From NCBI RefSeq assembly GCF_001469215.1, contig NZ_LOFH01000001.1, positions 727,456-791,455 of the forward strand: a DNA stretch of 64,000 nt, given 5' to 3'. Positions 1 through 8,739 of this stretch are shown in pieces; positions within the stretch are counted from its first letter, which is position 1, and every line of letters starts with the position of its first letter. A model generated the notes under the pieces. That model had not been told where the DNA came from. It made no database searches and worked only from the letters and a program-made list of their open reading frames with translations. The position numbers and the translations under genes are program-made. This stretch comes from Pseudoalteromonas sp. H105 (GTDB lineage: Bacteria; Pseudomonadota; Gammaproteobacteria; Enterobacterales; Alteromonadaceae).

Positions 1-523
1 CTTTGTGCCCAGCTATTACCACTTGACCCGGTGAGTTATAATTTACTGGGGCAACGACTTCACCTTGAGCTGACGACGCACATGCTGCTTTAATCTCTTC
101 ATCACCTAAACCGATAATTGCAGCCATAGAACCTACGCCAGCTGGCACTGCTTCTTGCATGTATAAGCCGCGATTTTCAACGAGCTTAACCGCTTGCGCT
201 AAGCTTAATACTTCTGCACACACTAATGCAGAGTATTCACCTAAACTGTGTCCTGCCATTGTTACATCAGTATCTGGATTTGCAGCTAACCATTGACGAT
301 AAATAGCAACTGAAGCAGTAAGGAGTGCAGGCTGAGTACGATGAGTTTGATTTAATTCTTGTTCTGGGCCATTCAATACTAATGCCGCAAGATCATAACC
401 TAGGGCGTCTGATGCCTCTGCAAATGTTGCTTTTACAATGTCTGATTCAGTAAGTAGCTCACTTAACATACCCACAGATTGTGAGCCTTGACCTGGAAAA
501 ACAAGTGCGATTTTTTGTGCCAT
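1..523 (-). CDS. fabD: malonyl-CoA:ACP transacylase, N-terminal part (C-terminus outside window)
   Basis: FabD moves the malonyl group from CoA to acyl carrier protein in the cytoplasm, which supplies the extender unit for type II fatty acid synthesis. About 174 residues are visible from an ATG at 523. They include the N-terminal VFPGQGSQ oxyanion-region motif and the GHSLGEYSAL nucleophile elbow with the catalytic serine near residue 92. The rest runs off the left edge. It lies downstream of plsX on the same strand with a gap of 60 nt. The order yceD-rpmF-plsX-(fabH)-fabD is the conserved gammaproteobacterial lipid cluster, but no fabH lies between plsX and fabD here. Identification is secure; only the end of the gene is unseen. 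Confidence 0.96.
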   Translation of the reverse strand, partial: MAQKIALVFPGQGSQSVGMLSELLTESDIVKATFAEASDALGYDLAALVLNGPEQELNQTHRTQPALLTASVAIYRQWLAANPDTDVTMAGHSLGEYSALVCAEVLSLAQAVKLVENRGLYMQEAVPAGVGSMAAIIGLGDEEIKAACASSAQGEVVAPVNYNSPGQVVIAGHK

Positions 524-583
524 ACTTTGCTCTTATAATTAAACAAATAAATAAATGTTTACGTAAGCGTCTGACAATTTAAA

Positions 584-1627
584 TTACTCGTCAGCCGATA
601 CTTTTTTAGTCGAATGTGTTTTTTCGAAAATAGCTGCTATTTTTTCTGGAAGTTGACGTTCGACTTCTCTTGCAGCTTCATCGATAGCAGCATGAAATGC
701 TTTCGCTGATGCATTTCCATGACTTTTTACGACAATACCGCGCAATCCTACCAGACTTGCGCCGTTATACTGGTCGGGGTTCACCCTTTTATAGAGTTTT
801 TTTATTACTGGACGTAACATAAACGCTAAACATTTATAGAAGAAATGCTTTCTTAACGCTTTTGTTAACTTAAACATAATTAGTTTAGCAATGCCCTCAC
901 AGGTCTTGAGCGCTACATTGCCTACAAAACCTTCGCAAACAATAACATCGGATTTCCCAGTAAAAATATCGCTTCCTTCACTGTAACCTGTGTAGTTAAT
1001 AAAGTCACATTGTTGCATTAATAGAGCCGCCTGCTTAATATCTTCATGACCTTTTATGTCTTCTGATCCAATATTAAGTAAACTCACTTTAGGCTTTTCA
1101 CAGCCAAGTGCTTGTCCTGCAACAACTGAACCCATAATTCCAAACTGATAAAGAGTGTGTGCATCGCAGTGCACATTTGCACCTAGATCTAAAAGATAAA
1201 CCGGATTCTTTTGTTCCGTAGGAACAGCTGAAATTAATGCAGGGCGTTTAACGCCAGGCAACATTTTTAGTACGTAATGCGCCATAAAGAGCAACGCACC
1301 TGTATTACCAGCGCTTACACATGCTTGCGCTTCACCTGACTTAACTAAATCAAGCGCTACACGCATAGAAGAATCTTTTTTTGATCGGACAGCTGAAGCT
1401 GGTTCACAGGAATTGGTAACGACTTCACTACAATGACGGATGATTAATCGAGGGTGAGACAAAGAATCGAGCGATTCTAGTTCATTAGTTATTACTTGCT
1501 CGTTACCACATAAGATGAGTCTTAAGTTGGCACTAGCATTTACCGCGTTAACGGCTGCGGGGATAGATGAACGGGGGCCATAATCGCCCCCCATCATATC
1601 TAACGCAATGGTTAGATTAGTCAGCAT
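584..1627 (-). CDS. plsX: phosphate acyltransferase PlsX
   Basis: PlsX converts acyl-ACP and phosphate to acyl-phosphate, the acyl donor for PlsY in phospholipid synthesis. The 347-residue length fits the family. The N-terminus has the family signature [11 protein letters not shown], followed by [11 protein letters not shown] near residue 105 and the LLNIGSED segment near residue 185. It is a peripheral membrane enzyme. It sits 11 nt downstream of rpmF and upstream of fabD, so it is probably co-transcribed with both. This links lipid synthesis to a ribosomal protein gene, as in E. coli. Nothing is unusual in length or motifs. Confidence 0.96.
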   Translation of the reverse strand: MLTNLTIALDMMGGDYGPRSSIPAAVNAVNASANLRLILCGNEQVITNELESLDSLSHPRLIIRHCSEVVTNSCEPASAVRSKKDSSMRVALDLVKSGEAQACVSAGNTGALLFMAHYVLKMLPGVKRPALISAVPTEQKNPVYLLDLGANVHCDAHTLYQFGIMGSVVAGQALGCEKPKVSLLNIGSEDIKGHEDIKQAALLMQQCDFINYTGYSEGSDIFTGKSDVIVCEGFVGNVALKTCEGIAKLIMFKLTKALRKHFFYKCLAFMLRPVIKKLYKRVNPDQYNGASLVGLRGIVVKSHGNASAKAFHAAIDEAAREVERQLPEKIAAIFEKTHSTKKVSADE

Positions 1628-1638
1628 AAAGCAATCTC

Positions 1639-1809
1639 TTAGTTAGAAATTACTTGAACGCCTTTGTAGTAACCATCTGCAGTCACGTGGTGACGACGAT
1701 GAGTCTCACCAGATGTTTGGTCTACAGTTAAAGTTGGACCACTGATCGCATCGTGTGAACGGCGCATGCCGCGTCTTGCACGAGACTTTTTGCTTTTTTG
1801 TACAGCCAT
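1639..1809 (-). CDS. rpmF: 50S ribosomal protein L32
   Basis: This is a small basic ribosomal protein of 56 residues, below the usual size cutoff for ORF listing. It starts [20 protein letters not shown], the L32 signature, and ends VQVISN. The protein has no zinc-binding cysteines, as expected for the gammaproteobacterial C-minus form of L32. It lies 9 nt after yceD, upstream of plsX, in the conserved yceD-rpmF-plsX order. The start ATG is at 1809 and is preceded by an AGGAGA ribosome binding site. Confidence 0.97.
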   Translation of the reverse strand: MAVQKSKKSRARRGMRRSHDAISGPTLTVDQTSGETHRRHHVTADGYYKGVQVISN

Positions 1810-1818
1810 AGTCTTCTC

Positions 1819-2343
1819 CTAAGAATCTTTCTTAAGTTGTTTCAAAATATCAAATGGATTTGGTTTATCATCTTCCGCTTTTAAAACACCAAAGCTGGCA
1901 GGCTTTGCTGAATAACTGCATGAAGCTTCGTTGTGCGTAGGCACTAATGGCACAGCTAATAGCAATTCGTCTTCGATTAACTCGTAAACGTCTATTTCAC
2001 CATTTTCATCAAGTGCTACTTCATCGTAGTCTTCTGGAAGATCATCTGACTCTGCATCCAAACCGACTGGCGAATACACAAAGTCTTGATCCAAATCCAA
2101 CCCTAAATCACCATTACAACGTTGACAAGTTACAGTTACGTGTGTGGACAAATTGCCACGAATCACAACTAAACCTTGCTCATCATTCTTGCAATGAATT
2201 TTTACCGCTATTTCACCTACTTCTTCCTGGATAACTTCCCGTAAACGGACAAGTTTTTCAAGCTGAACAATGCCGTCATAACTTAAACGGTGTTGCGCTG
2301 CTTTACCTGGATGAAGAGTGATGGGAATTTTCACCTTTTGCAT
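1819..2343 (-). CDS. yceD: 23S rRNA accumulation protein YceD (DUF177)
   Basis: YceD is a small acidic cytoplasmic protein of the DUF177 family. In E. coli and plants the family is linked to 23S rRNA accumulation. The 174 residues start MQKVKIPITLHP, matching the E. coli start MQKVK. There is a TCQRCNGDL pair of cysteines near residue 75 and a conserved acidic middle (DENGEIDVYELIEDELLLA). The C-terminus KPNPFDILKQLKK is also typical. It is the first gene of the yceD-rpmF-plsX-fabD operon. The start codon has no Shine-Dalgarno sequence and sits only 9 nt after a strong -10 box (see the promoter entry), so the mRNA may be leaderless. Confidence 0.95.
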   Translation of the reverse strand: MQKVKIPITLHPGKAAQHRLSYDGIVQLEKLVRLREVIQEEVGEIAVKIHCKNDEQGLVVIRGNLSTHVTVTCQRCNGDLGLDLDQDFVYSPVGLDAESDDLPEDYDEVALDENGEIDVYELIEDELLLAVPLVPTHNEASCSYSAKPASFGVLKAEDDKPNPFDILKQLKKDS

Positions 2344-2352
2344 AGGGGCTGC

Positions 2353-2381
2353 ATCATATAGATAGTTACTTGGTTAGTCAA
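2353..2381 (-). promoter_or_regulatory. sigma-70 promoter of yceD-rpmF-plsX-fabD
   Basis: On the minus strand a -35 TTGACT (2376-2381) and a -10 TATGAT (2353-2358) are separated by 17 nt, which is close to consensus. The predicted start of transcription is about 2345-2347, only two to four nucleotides before the yceD ATG at 2343. No ribosome binding site precedes that ATG. The distance is a sequence observation; leaderless transcription is an inference. Confidence 0.7.
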
Positions 2382-2485
2382 AGTAAAAAACCATTTTTAA
2401 CTGGTTTTTCCCGATTCATTTCTTTGTTTTGCATACGGATCTGATTTATCCTAACTCAATCTGATTTTCATTAGGGAAATAACCC

Positions 2486-3088
2486 ATGCATCACCCGCTT
2501 ATATTAGCCTCTAGCTCAGAGTTTCGTCAGTCTTTATTACAAAAATTTAATCTACCTTTTGACAGTTTTTCTCCAGATGTCGACGAAACACCATTAAAAG
2601 AAGAGTCACCAGAGGAGTTAGTCATACGTTTAAGTATATTAAAAGCCCATGCAGCTCAAAAGCATTTCAGTAAAGGCCTCGTCATTGGCTCGGATCAAGT
2701 CGCTGTGTTTAATAAGCAGATTTTAGGGAAGCCACATAATAAAAATAACGCAATTAAACAACTTAGCTTATTTAGTGGTAATACAGTCACATTTTTAACG
2801 GGTTTATGTGTTTTCGATATTATCACAAACACAACAAAAACCCTTATTGAACCATTTAGCGTGACATTTAAAACACTAAGTAGAGACCAAATAATCGCTT
2901 ATTGTGATGCAGAGCAACCTTATAACTGTGCAGGAAGTTTTAAAAGTGAAGGATTAGGCATTTGTTTATTTGAAAAGCTAAACGGTGATGATCCGAATAG
3001 CTTAATTGGTTTGCCGTTAATCAAACTCAGTAAACTGCTTAGCGAATTTGGTTTAGATGTACTGAGTAATCAAGCTGAGTCTACTTAA
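2486..3088 (+). CDS. yceF: Maf-family nucleotide pyrophosphatase (7-methyl-GTP type)
   Basis: Maf proteins hydrolyse non-canonical nucleoside triphosphates to monophosphates; the YceF subgroup prefers 7-methyl-GTP. The 200-residue protein shows LASSSEFRQSLL at the N-terminus (substrate-binding loop), PDVDET near residue 31, the catalytic GSDQV near residue 68, and FKSEGLGI near residue 150. The SSSEFR form (rather than SSSPRR) and the PDVDE segment favour the YceF/m7GTP subgroup over YhdE/dTTP. It is divergent from yceD, a placement conserved in gammaproteobacteria. An AGGGA ribosome binding site precedes the ATG. Its 3' end overlaps the convergent HAD gene by 8 bp. Confidence 0.9.
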   Translation: MHHPLILASSSEFRQSLLQKFNLPFDSFSPDVDETPLKEESPEELVIRLSILKAHAAQKHFSKGLVIGSDQVAVFNKQILGKPHNKNNAIKQLSLFSGNTVTFLTGLCVFDIITNTTKTLIEPFSVTFKTLSRDQIIAYCDAEQPYNCAGSFKSEGLGICLFEKLNGDDPNSLIGLPLIKLSKLLSEFGLDVLSNQAEST

Positions 3089-3728
3089 TTAGCAGTGCCT
3101 GCAACTGTTGATATGAATCGACAGTTGCAATAGGTGCAAACTCATTGAGTTGCTGTGCGTTGTGTACACCCATGGTCACCCCAATACGATCAATCCCTGC
3201 TGAGTGCGCCATTGCCATATCAATGCGTGTATCACCAATCATTAATGCCTCTGAAGCACTTATGTCTAATTGAGCCAGTATTTGTAATAGCATGTCTGGC
3301 GAGGGCTTTGACTGTGCATCATCCCCTGTCCGTGTTGCTGAAAAATACGCACCCAATTGAGTTTCAATTAATAAGCGCTCGAGACCGACTCTGCTCTTAC
3401 CTGTCGCAATAGCAAGGGTTACGCCCTGCGCTTTTAATTTAGCAAAAGTGCTCTGTGCATCTGCGAATAAAGGTGTGGGTGTTTCATCAACATATTTATA
3501 TTGATGTTTATACCCTGCGATTAAATCCGCATATTCACTTTCATTTTCTGGGAACAAGGTGGCAACGGCACAATCTAATGATAAGCCAATAATATTTTTA
3601 ATTGACTCATCACTCGGTACTGCTAAACCACACTTTCGTGCTGATTGACCCATGCAGTTCACTATTTTAGAAACAGAGTCCATTACGGTACCGTCCCAAT
3701 CGAAAATAACTAATTTATAGTTTTTCAC
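3081..3728 (-). CDS. HAD-superfamily phosphatase (Gph/YjjG-like)
   Basis: This is a HAD hydrolase of about 215 residues, probably a cytoplasmic small-metabolite phosphatase. Motif I is LVIFDWDGTVMDS with the nucleophilic aspartate, motif II is IATGK, and motif IV is MIGDTRIDM. A helical cap domain lies between motifs I and II. The longest open frame begins at 3758 inside rluC. I prefer the GTG at 3728, which gives a compact GTGA 4-bp overlap with the rluC stop and starts VKNYKLVIFDWDG. Coupling to rluC is therefore likely. The substrate cannot be read from sequence; phosphoglycolate is possible by family resemblance. Confidence 0.85.
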   Translation of the reverse strand: MKNYKLVIFDWDGTVMDSVSKIVNCMGQSARKCGLAVPSDESIKNIIGLSLDCAVATLFPENESEYADLIAGYKHQYKYVDETPTPLFADAQSTFAKLKAQGVTLAIATGKSRVGLERLLIETQLGAYFSATRTGDDAQSKPSPDMLLQILAQLDISASEALMIGDTRIDMAMAHSAGIDRIGVTMGVHNAQQLNEFAPIATVDSYQQLQALLIK

Positions 3729-4690
3729 GATTTTGCAGCGCGTAATGTTTTTATACAATTTGCTAGCGTTTTATCTAGAGGCGCTTCGACTCGCATTGTT
3801 GTTTCATTCTTTGGGTGATAAAAGCTCAAATCGTGGGCATGCAAAAATAGTCGATTCAACCCAACTTTTCGCATACCAGCATCAAACGCTTGGTCGCCAT
3901 ACTTATCATCGCAGGCTATTGGGTGACCTTGGCATTGACTATGAACACGAATTTGATGCGTGCGACCAGTAACAGGTGAAGCTTGCACTAATGAACATTC
4001 ATCAAAACGCTCTAACACTTTAAAACGTGTATGTGATGGCTTTCCTTCATCGCTATTATCTATGCGAACAATGCGCTCACCTGACTGCAACGTGTTTTTG
4101 CGTAAGCCTTCTTTAACATTTTTAGTTTTAGAGTCCCACTGGCCGTCAACAAGTGCCCAATAGTTTTTTTCCATTGTTTTTTCACGCAGTTGCTCATGTA
4201 AACTTGTCAGCACTGAACGCCGTTTTGCAATTAATAAGCACCCCGAAGTATCGCGATCTAATCGATGAACGAGTTCAAGGCTACGCTCTTCTGGGCGGAG
4301 TGAACGTAAAGCTTCAATCAAGCCATAACTTAAACCACTCCCACCATGAACAGCCATTCCAGATGGCTTATTAATCACGATTAGGTATTTGTCTTCAAAA
4401 AGAATCGCGTCTTCTAACTGCTTAACTTTTTCTAGTTTACTTGGTACGAAATCATCTTGACGCTCTGCAATTTTTATTGGCGGGATACGTACTACATCAT
4501 CTAACTGCAATTTATACACTGGCTTAATGCGCTTTTTGTTTACACGCACTTCACCTTTACGAAGAATTTTATAAACAGCGCTTTTAGGCACCCCTTTTAA
4601 ATGGGTAATAAGAAAGTTATCAATCCGTTGACCTAAATGGTCTTCGGTAATCGTGACGAAAGATACTTGTAAGCCGGTTTTTTCTGACAT
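3725..4690 (-). CDS. rluC: 23S rRNA pseudouridine(955/2504/2580) synthase RluC
   Basis: RluC makes pseudouridines in 23S rRNA. The 321-residue protein has an S4 RNA-binding domain at residues about 15-75 (RIDNFLITHLKGVPKSAVYKI). The RluA-type catalytic domain follows, with the HRLDRDTSGCLLIAK motif carrying the catalytic aspartate near residue 143, and GRTHQIRVH near residue 245. It lies divergent from rne, as in E. coli and many relatives. It overlaps the downstream HAD gene by 4 bp. The N-terminus before the S4 domain has the expected length. Confidence 0.94.
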   Translation of the reverse strand: MSEKTGLQVSFVTITEDHLGQRIDNFLITHLKGVPKSAVYKILRKGEVRVNKKRIKPVYKLQLDDVVRIPPIKIAERQDDFVPSKLEKVKQLEDAILFEDKYLIVINKPSGMAVHGGSGLSYGLIEALRSLRPEERSLELVHRLDRDTSGCLLIAKRRSVLTSLHEQLREKTMEKNYWALVDGQWDSKTKNVKEGLRKNTLQSGERIVRIDNSDEGKPSHTRFKVLERFDECSLVQASPVTGRTHQIRVHSQCQGHPIACDDKYGDQAFDAGMRKVGLNRLFLHAHDLSFYHPKNETTMRVEAPLDKTLANCIKTLRAAKS

Positions 4691-5360
4691 TGCCTAATCA
4701 CTGATTTAAGTAAAATAATTTAGTTGCTAACACGGTTATAATAATGGGATAATCATCGTCGCAAATTAAAATTTGCAATAACAACGGTGCTTTTTAACAC
4801 ATTAAGACATTCGTGATGCACATTCTAGGTAATTGATCATACAGATCCGAGATAAGTTTTCCAAAGCTTTTATACAGACCTAGTTTACACGTGCGTTCAA
4901 TTAACTGCGGTGCGCGTAATATATCGTAGGTTAAGTTTGAGCATGAACAGCTTTAATGAATGAAAATAAAAGCAATTTGAACAGATAATTTGTCTGACCG
5001 TGACGGCGATTAAACGCCGTTCAGCAGATGTGCTGCAAATAAGAGCGCAAAGTAGGTACTACTACATAGTATCTATCGTTTTTATATGTATGACTTGCAA
5101 GTTAATTTTAAAAATGGACGACTCTGGACAAGACGCTATTACGATGCTGTAAACCAGCCGATAGTTTTGTCGCTATTAAAGAATCTAATAACGTGACAAC
5201 ACGTTATTGTCAGCCAGTACCATAAAGATACTTGTAAATTTCACAGCATTAAGCTCCTCCACAGTTCCAGTCGTGAGACTGCATAAAAATAAGCGATAGG
5301 AGCAACTGAACAGGCGAAAGATTTCGTCATGTCAGCGACATAACACAGTAGAGTAACAAT
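4691..5360 (+). promoter_or_regulatory. rluC-rne intergenic region and structured rne leader
   Basis: These 670 bp have no convincing ORF. A palindrome GCAAATT-AA-AATTTGC at 4761-4776 lies near the rluC side. The downstream half is rich in potential hairpins on the rne mRNA. Stem ACGGCG/CGCCGT at 5003-5020 is extended by CTGA/TCAG. A perfect 9-bp stem AATAACGTG/CACGTTATT with loop ACAA lies at 5187-5208. A two-tier element at 5253-5303 has GCTCCT/AGGAGC enclosing CAGTC-GTGA-GACTG. Hairpin ATGTC-AGC-GACAT lies at 5329-5341, just before the start. In E. coli the rne 5' UTR is long and its hairpins allow RNase E to degrade its own mRNA. That this leader does the same is inferred. I could not assign a confident promoter. 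Confidence 0.6.
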
Positions 5361-8300
5361 ATGAAACGTATGCTAATCAATGCGACGCAGCAAGAAGAAA
5401 TGCGCGTAGCACTGGTTGATGGCCAGCGCCTGTATGATTTAGATATCGAAAGCCCGGGTCACGAACAAAAAAAAGCCAATATTTATAAAGGCAAAATCAC
5501 ACGTATTGAACCGTCATTAGAAACAGCTTTTGTTGATTACGGCGCTGAGCGTCACGGTTTCCTACCTTTAAAAGAAATTGCTCGTACTTACTTCCCGCAA
5601 GGTTACACCTTCCAAGGTCGTCCGAACATTCGTGACGTAATTAAAGAAGGCCAAGAAGTTATCGTACAAGTTGATAAAGAAGAGCGAGGCCAAAAAGGCG
5701 CAGCACTTACTACTTTTATCAGCGTAGCAGGCAGCTATTTAGTTCTAATGCCTAATAACCCTCGTGCAGGCGGTATTTCACGCCGTATCGAAGGTGATGA
5801 ACGTACTGAACTAAAAGAAGCATTGAGTCGTTTAGAACTGCCTAAAGGTATGGGTTTAATCGTTCGTACCGCCGGTGTTGGTAAATCTTTTGAAGAATTA
5901 AACTACGATTTAAAAGCACTCCTTGTACACTGGGATGCAATTCAGCAAGCATCTAACAGCGGTAAAGCCCCGTTTTTGATCCACCAAGAAAGCAATGTGA
6001 TTTTCCGTGCTATTCGTGACTATTTACGTCGAGATATTGGTGAAATCTTAATTGATAAACCGCGCGTATTTGAAGAAGCAAAAGCGCACATTGAACGTTT
6101 TCGTCCTGACTTCATGAGTCGTGTGAAACTATATTCTGGTGAAGTGCCGTTATTTACACACTATCAAATTGAAAGCCAAATCGAATCTGCGTTCCAACGT
6201 GAAGTACGCTTGCCTTCTGGTGGTTCAATTGTAATTGACCCTACTGAAGCACTGACATCGATCGATATCAACTCATCAAAAGCCACTAAAGGCGGTGATA
6301 TCGAAGAAACAGCACTAAACACAAACTTAGAAGCTGCAGACGAGATTGCTCGCCAATTACGTTTACGCGATTTAGGTGGCCTGATTGTTATCGACTTTAT
6401 CGATATGACACCACCGCGCCATCAACGTGAAGTAGAAAACCGCTTGAAAGACGCTGTTCGCCCAGATCGTGCCCGTGTACAAATTGGTAAAATCTCACGT
6501 TTCGGCTTACTTGAAATGTCGCGTCAACGCCTGCGCCCTTCATTAGGTGAAGCAAGCCAAGGCCCATGCCCACGTTGTAGTGGCCAAGGAACTATACGTT
6601 CGAACGAGTCAATTGCGTTATCAATCTTACGTCTAATCGAAGAAGAAGCAATTAAAGACAATACAGCCCAAGTTAATGCGCAAGTGCCTGTTGCTGTTGC
6701 CGCTTACTTACTAAACGAGCAGCGCCGTAGCGTTCACCGTATCGAAAAACGTCATAGCTGTGATGTAGTGATCATTCCAAATCAGCACATGGAAACACCA
6801 CACTACGAAGTTATGCGCTTACGTAAAGATGAAACACTTGAAACAGTGAGTTATGACCAAGTTGTAGCGCCTGAGCCTGAAGTGTTTGAAACATCTAAAA
6901 CACCCGCTGTTGCAGTACGTGAAGAGCCTCGATTGAAAGGTGTTGTTATGCCTTCAACGCCAGCACCTCAAGCAGCCGAAAAGCCAGCGCCAACGCAACA
7001 AGCAGCAGCCCCTCAAGCTACTGCACAAGTTGGCCTGTTAGCCAGCATTGGTAATTGGTTTAAATCTTTATTTGCTGACTCTAATGAAAATAAAGAGACG
7101 GAAAAGAAAGAAGAGACTAATAAAACAAATACGCGTAATAACCGTAGCCGCAATAATGACGGTGATAATCGTCGCCGTAATAATCAACGCCGCCGTAATA
7201 ATTCACGTAACAAACCTCAAAATGAGCGAAATGAGCGCTCAACAGAGGAAACAGCTAACGTTGACAATGCAACTACCGAGCAAAAAGAGAATAGAAACGA
7301 GAATCGCAATAAGCGCCGTCGTAACCCTAATTCTCGTAAGCGCAATGAAAATCGTAACGACGATAAAAAGCCAGCAACTGATGTTAAAGAGTCTGTAGAG
7401 AATAAGGACACTAACGTTGAAAAAACTGAGCAAAAGCCAAAAGCGCGTCGTCAACGTCGTAACATTCGCAAAAAAGTTCGTGTGCAGAATGACGAAGCTA
7501 CCGCTTTAGAGTCAACAGCAACTGATCAGCCTAAAGTACAACAGCCTGTTAAAACCGCTGAAGAAAAGCCTGAGGCTAAACCTGTTGTTGAAACTGAAAA
7601 CGTTGAAACACAAGTAAATACAAGTGCTAAAAAAGCACCTGATGCAGCAAAATCTGAGCCAGTGCAAAATGCTGCTCCTGAGCAAGATGCATCAACTGAT
7701 GAAGAACAAGGCCAGACACGTACTCGTTCACGTCGTTCTCCTCGTCACCTTCGAGCTGCTGGTCAGCGTCGCCGTCGCCCTGAACAAGGCGAAGAAGGCA
7801 ATGAGACACAAAATAATACTCAGCCGCCTGCATTTATTCCTGTCGCAGATCAAGCTGCTGCTGAATACGAAGCTGAGCTAAAAGCTAAATCTGAAGAAGC
7901 AAATGCACAAACTGCGGTAACTGAAGCAGCACCTGAGGTAACTCCTGAGGTAACTGAAGCAGCACCCGAGGTAACTGAAGCAGCACCTGAGGTAACTCCT
8001 GAGGTAACTGAAGCAGCACCCGAGGTAACTGAAGCAGCACCTGAGGTAACTGAAGCAGCACCCGAGGTAACTGAAGCAGCACCTGAGGTAACTGAAGCAG
8101 CACCTGAGGTAACTGAAGCAGCACCTGCGGCAATTGAAGCAGCACCTGCGGTAACTGAAGCAGCACCTGCGGTAACTGAAACAGCACCTGTGGTAACTGA
8201 AGCAGCACCTGTGGTAACTGAAGCAGCACCTGCGGTAACTGAAGCAGCACCTGCGGTAACTGAAGCAGCACCTGTGGTAACTGAAGCAGTAAAGGTTGAA

Positions 8301-8585
8301 GCCGAAGTAGCACCAGTGTCAGCTGTTGAAACACCAGTTGATGCTAAAGCAACACCTGTTGCACAAACCGCTTCGGCAAATACCAAAACAGTAATTACAG
8401 CAGGTCATGCGAGTGCACCTATGGCACAACCTACACCTATTGCAGACAGCGATGTAACTCATACGCCACAAGCGATGGCTCATGACCAACGTGAAGCTAT
8501 TCCTGATAGCGGTTTGCGTGCTGGTTCTATAAAGCCTGCTGGTCGCGCAAGCGCGGCAATGACTAAAACCATGAGTGTTGACTAA
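5361..8585 (+). CDS. rne: ribonuclease E
   Basis: RNase E is the main single-strand endonuclease for mRNA decay and rRNA/tRNA processing and the scaffold of the degradosome. In this 1074-residue protein the catalytic half (about 1-530) starts [13 protein letters not shown]. It carries an S1 domain (about 35-125), the DNase I-like segment with VIDFIDM, and the zinc link CPRC at 403-406. Residues about 556-572 ([13 protein letters not shown]) look like the amphipathic membrane-targeting helix. The C-terminal half is disordered, with Arg/Asn-rich RNA-binding blocks at about 590-720 and 790-810. A long tandem TEAAP/EV repeat covers about 853-977. Conserved HASAPM and GRASAAM short motifs at the end probably recruit partners. 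A strong terminator follows. Confidence 0.97.
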   Translation: MKRMLINATQQEEMRVALVDGQRLYDLDIESPGHEQKKANIYKGKITRIEPSLETAFVDYGAERHGFLPLKEIARTYFPQGYTFQGRPNIRDVIKEGQEVIVQVDKEERGQKGAALTTFISVAGSYLVLMPNNPRAGGISRRIEGDERTELKEALSRLELPKGMGLIVRTAGVGKSFEELNYDLKALLVHWDAIQQASNSGKAPFLIHQESNVIFRAIRDYLRRDIGEILIDKPRVFEEAKAHIERFRPDFMSRVKLYSGEVPLFTHYQIESQIESAFQREVRLPSGGSIVIDPTEALTSIDINSSKATKGGDIEETALNTNLEAADEIARQLRLRDLGGLIVIDFIDMTPPRHQREVENRLKDAVRPDRARVQIGKISRFGLLEMSRQRLRPSLGEASQGPCPRCSGQGTIRSNESIALSILRLIEEEAIKDNTAQVNAQVPVAVAAYLLNEQRRSVHRIEKRHSCDVVIIPNQHMETPHYEVMRLRKDETLETVSYDQVVAPEPEVFETSKTPAVAVREEPRLKGVVMPSTPAPQAAEKPAPTQQAAAPQATAQVGLLASIGNWFKSLFADSNENKETEKKEETNKTNTRNNRSRNNDGDNRRRNNQRRRNNSRNKPQNERNERSTEETANVDNATTEQKENRNENRNKRRRNPNSRKRNENRNDDKKPATDVKESVENKDTNVEKTEQKPKARRQRRNIRKKVRVQNDEATALESTATDQPKVQQPVKTAEEKPEAKPVVETENVETQVNTSAKKAPDAAKSEPVQNAAPEQDASTDEEQGQTRTRSRRSPRHLRAAGQRRRRPEQGEEGNETQNNTQPPAFIPVADQAAAEYEAELKAKSEEANAQTAVTEAAPEVTPEVTEAAPEVTEAAPEVTPEVTEAAPEVTEAAPEVTEAAPEVTEAAPEVTEAAPEVTEAAPAAIEAAPAVTEAAPAVTETAPVVTEAAPVVTEAAPAVTEAAPAVTEAAPVVTEAVKVEAEVAPVSAVETPVDAKATPVAQTASANTKTVITAGHASAPMAQPTPIADSDVTHTPQAMAHDQREAIPDSGLRAGSIKPAGRASAAMTKTMSVD
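7918..8290 (+). repeat. in-frame 21-bp tandem repeat inside rne
   Basis: About 16 imperfect copies of a 21-bp unit encode the heptapeptide TEAAPEV or its variants ([21 protein letters not shown]), with two insertions of EVTP near the 5' end. Copies in the first half are nearly identical in DNA. Those in the second half drift at the EV position to AV and VV. The array sits in the disordered linker between RNA-binding blocks and the terminal motifs. It is prone to length change by slippage. Two long minus-strand open frames over it are side effects of the repeat. Confidence 0.9.
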
Positions 8586-8612
8586 CACTCTGGCTTTAGC
8601 CAAAAGCAAAAT

Positions 8613-8648
8613 AAAAAGCCGCGTTAATAAAAATTAACGCGGCTTTTT
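8613..8648 (+). terminator. rho-independent terminator of rne
   Basis: A perfect 16-bp stem, AAAAAGCCGCGTTAAT pairing with its complement around an AAAA loop, ends in five T. It starts 28 nt after the rne stop. The symmetry would allow function in both directions. Confidence 0.93.
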
Positions 8649-8681
8649 ACTGTTTGTTTCACAAAAATTTGAACTCACAAA

Positions 8682-8707
8682 AAAGCGAGGTGCATGCGCC
8701 TCGCTTT
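8682..8707 (-). terminator. rho-independent terminator of yejK
   Basis: Stem AAAGCGAGG/CCTCGCTTT encloses TGCATGCG. On the minus strand the stem is followed by a run of T, and it lies about 33 nt after the yejK stop. It therefore closes the convergent partner of rne. Confidence 0.85.
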
Positions 8708-8739
8708 CAACCCACTCAAACCAGCTTAAAACTAATAGG

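Noticed and set aside
2386..2409. Hairpin AAAAACCA/TGGTTTTT between yceD and maf as a terminator
   Set aside because: It lies upstream of both divergent genes and has no gene ending in front of it; at most a minor promoter-region structure.
3733..4374. Plus-strand frames opposite rluC
   Set aside because: RluC has complete domains and catalytic motif in the minus strand; the others lack motifs and ribosome binding sites.
7918..8290. Regular repeats that could be taken for a CRISPR array
   Set aside because: Units are contiguous, in frame and without spacers; they encode a protein repeat.
7850..8386. Long minus-strand open frames (up to 178 codons) opposite the rne tail
   Set aside because: They arise from the 21-bp repeat, which is stop-free in other frames too. 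Composition is monotonous, and rne clearly owns the region.
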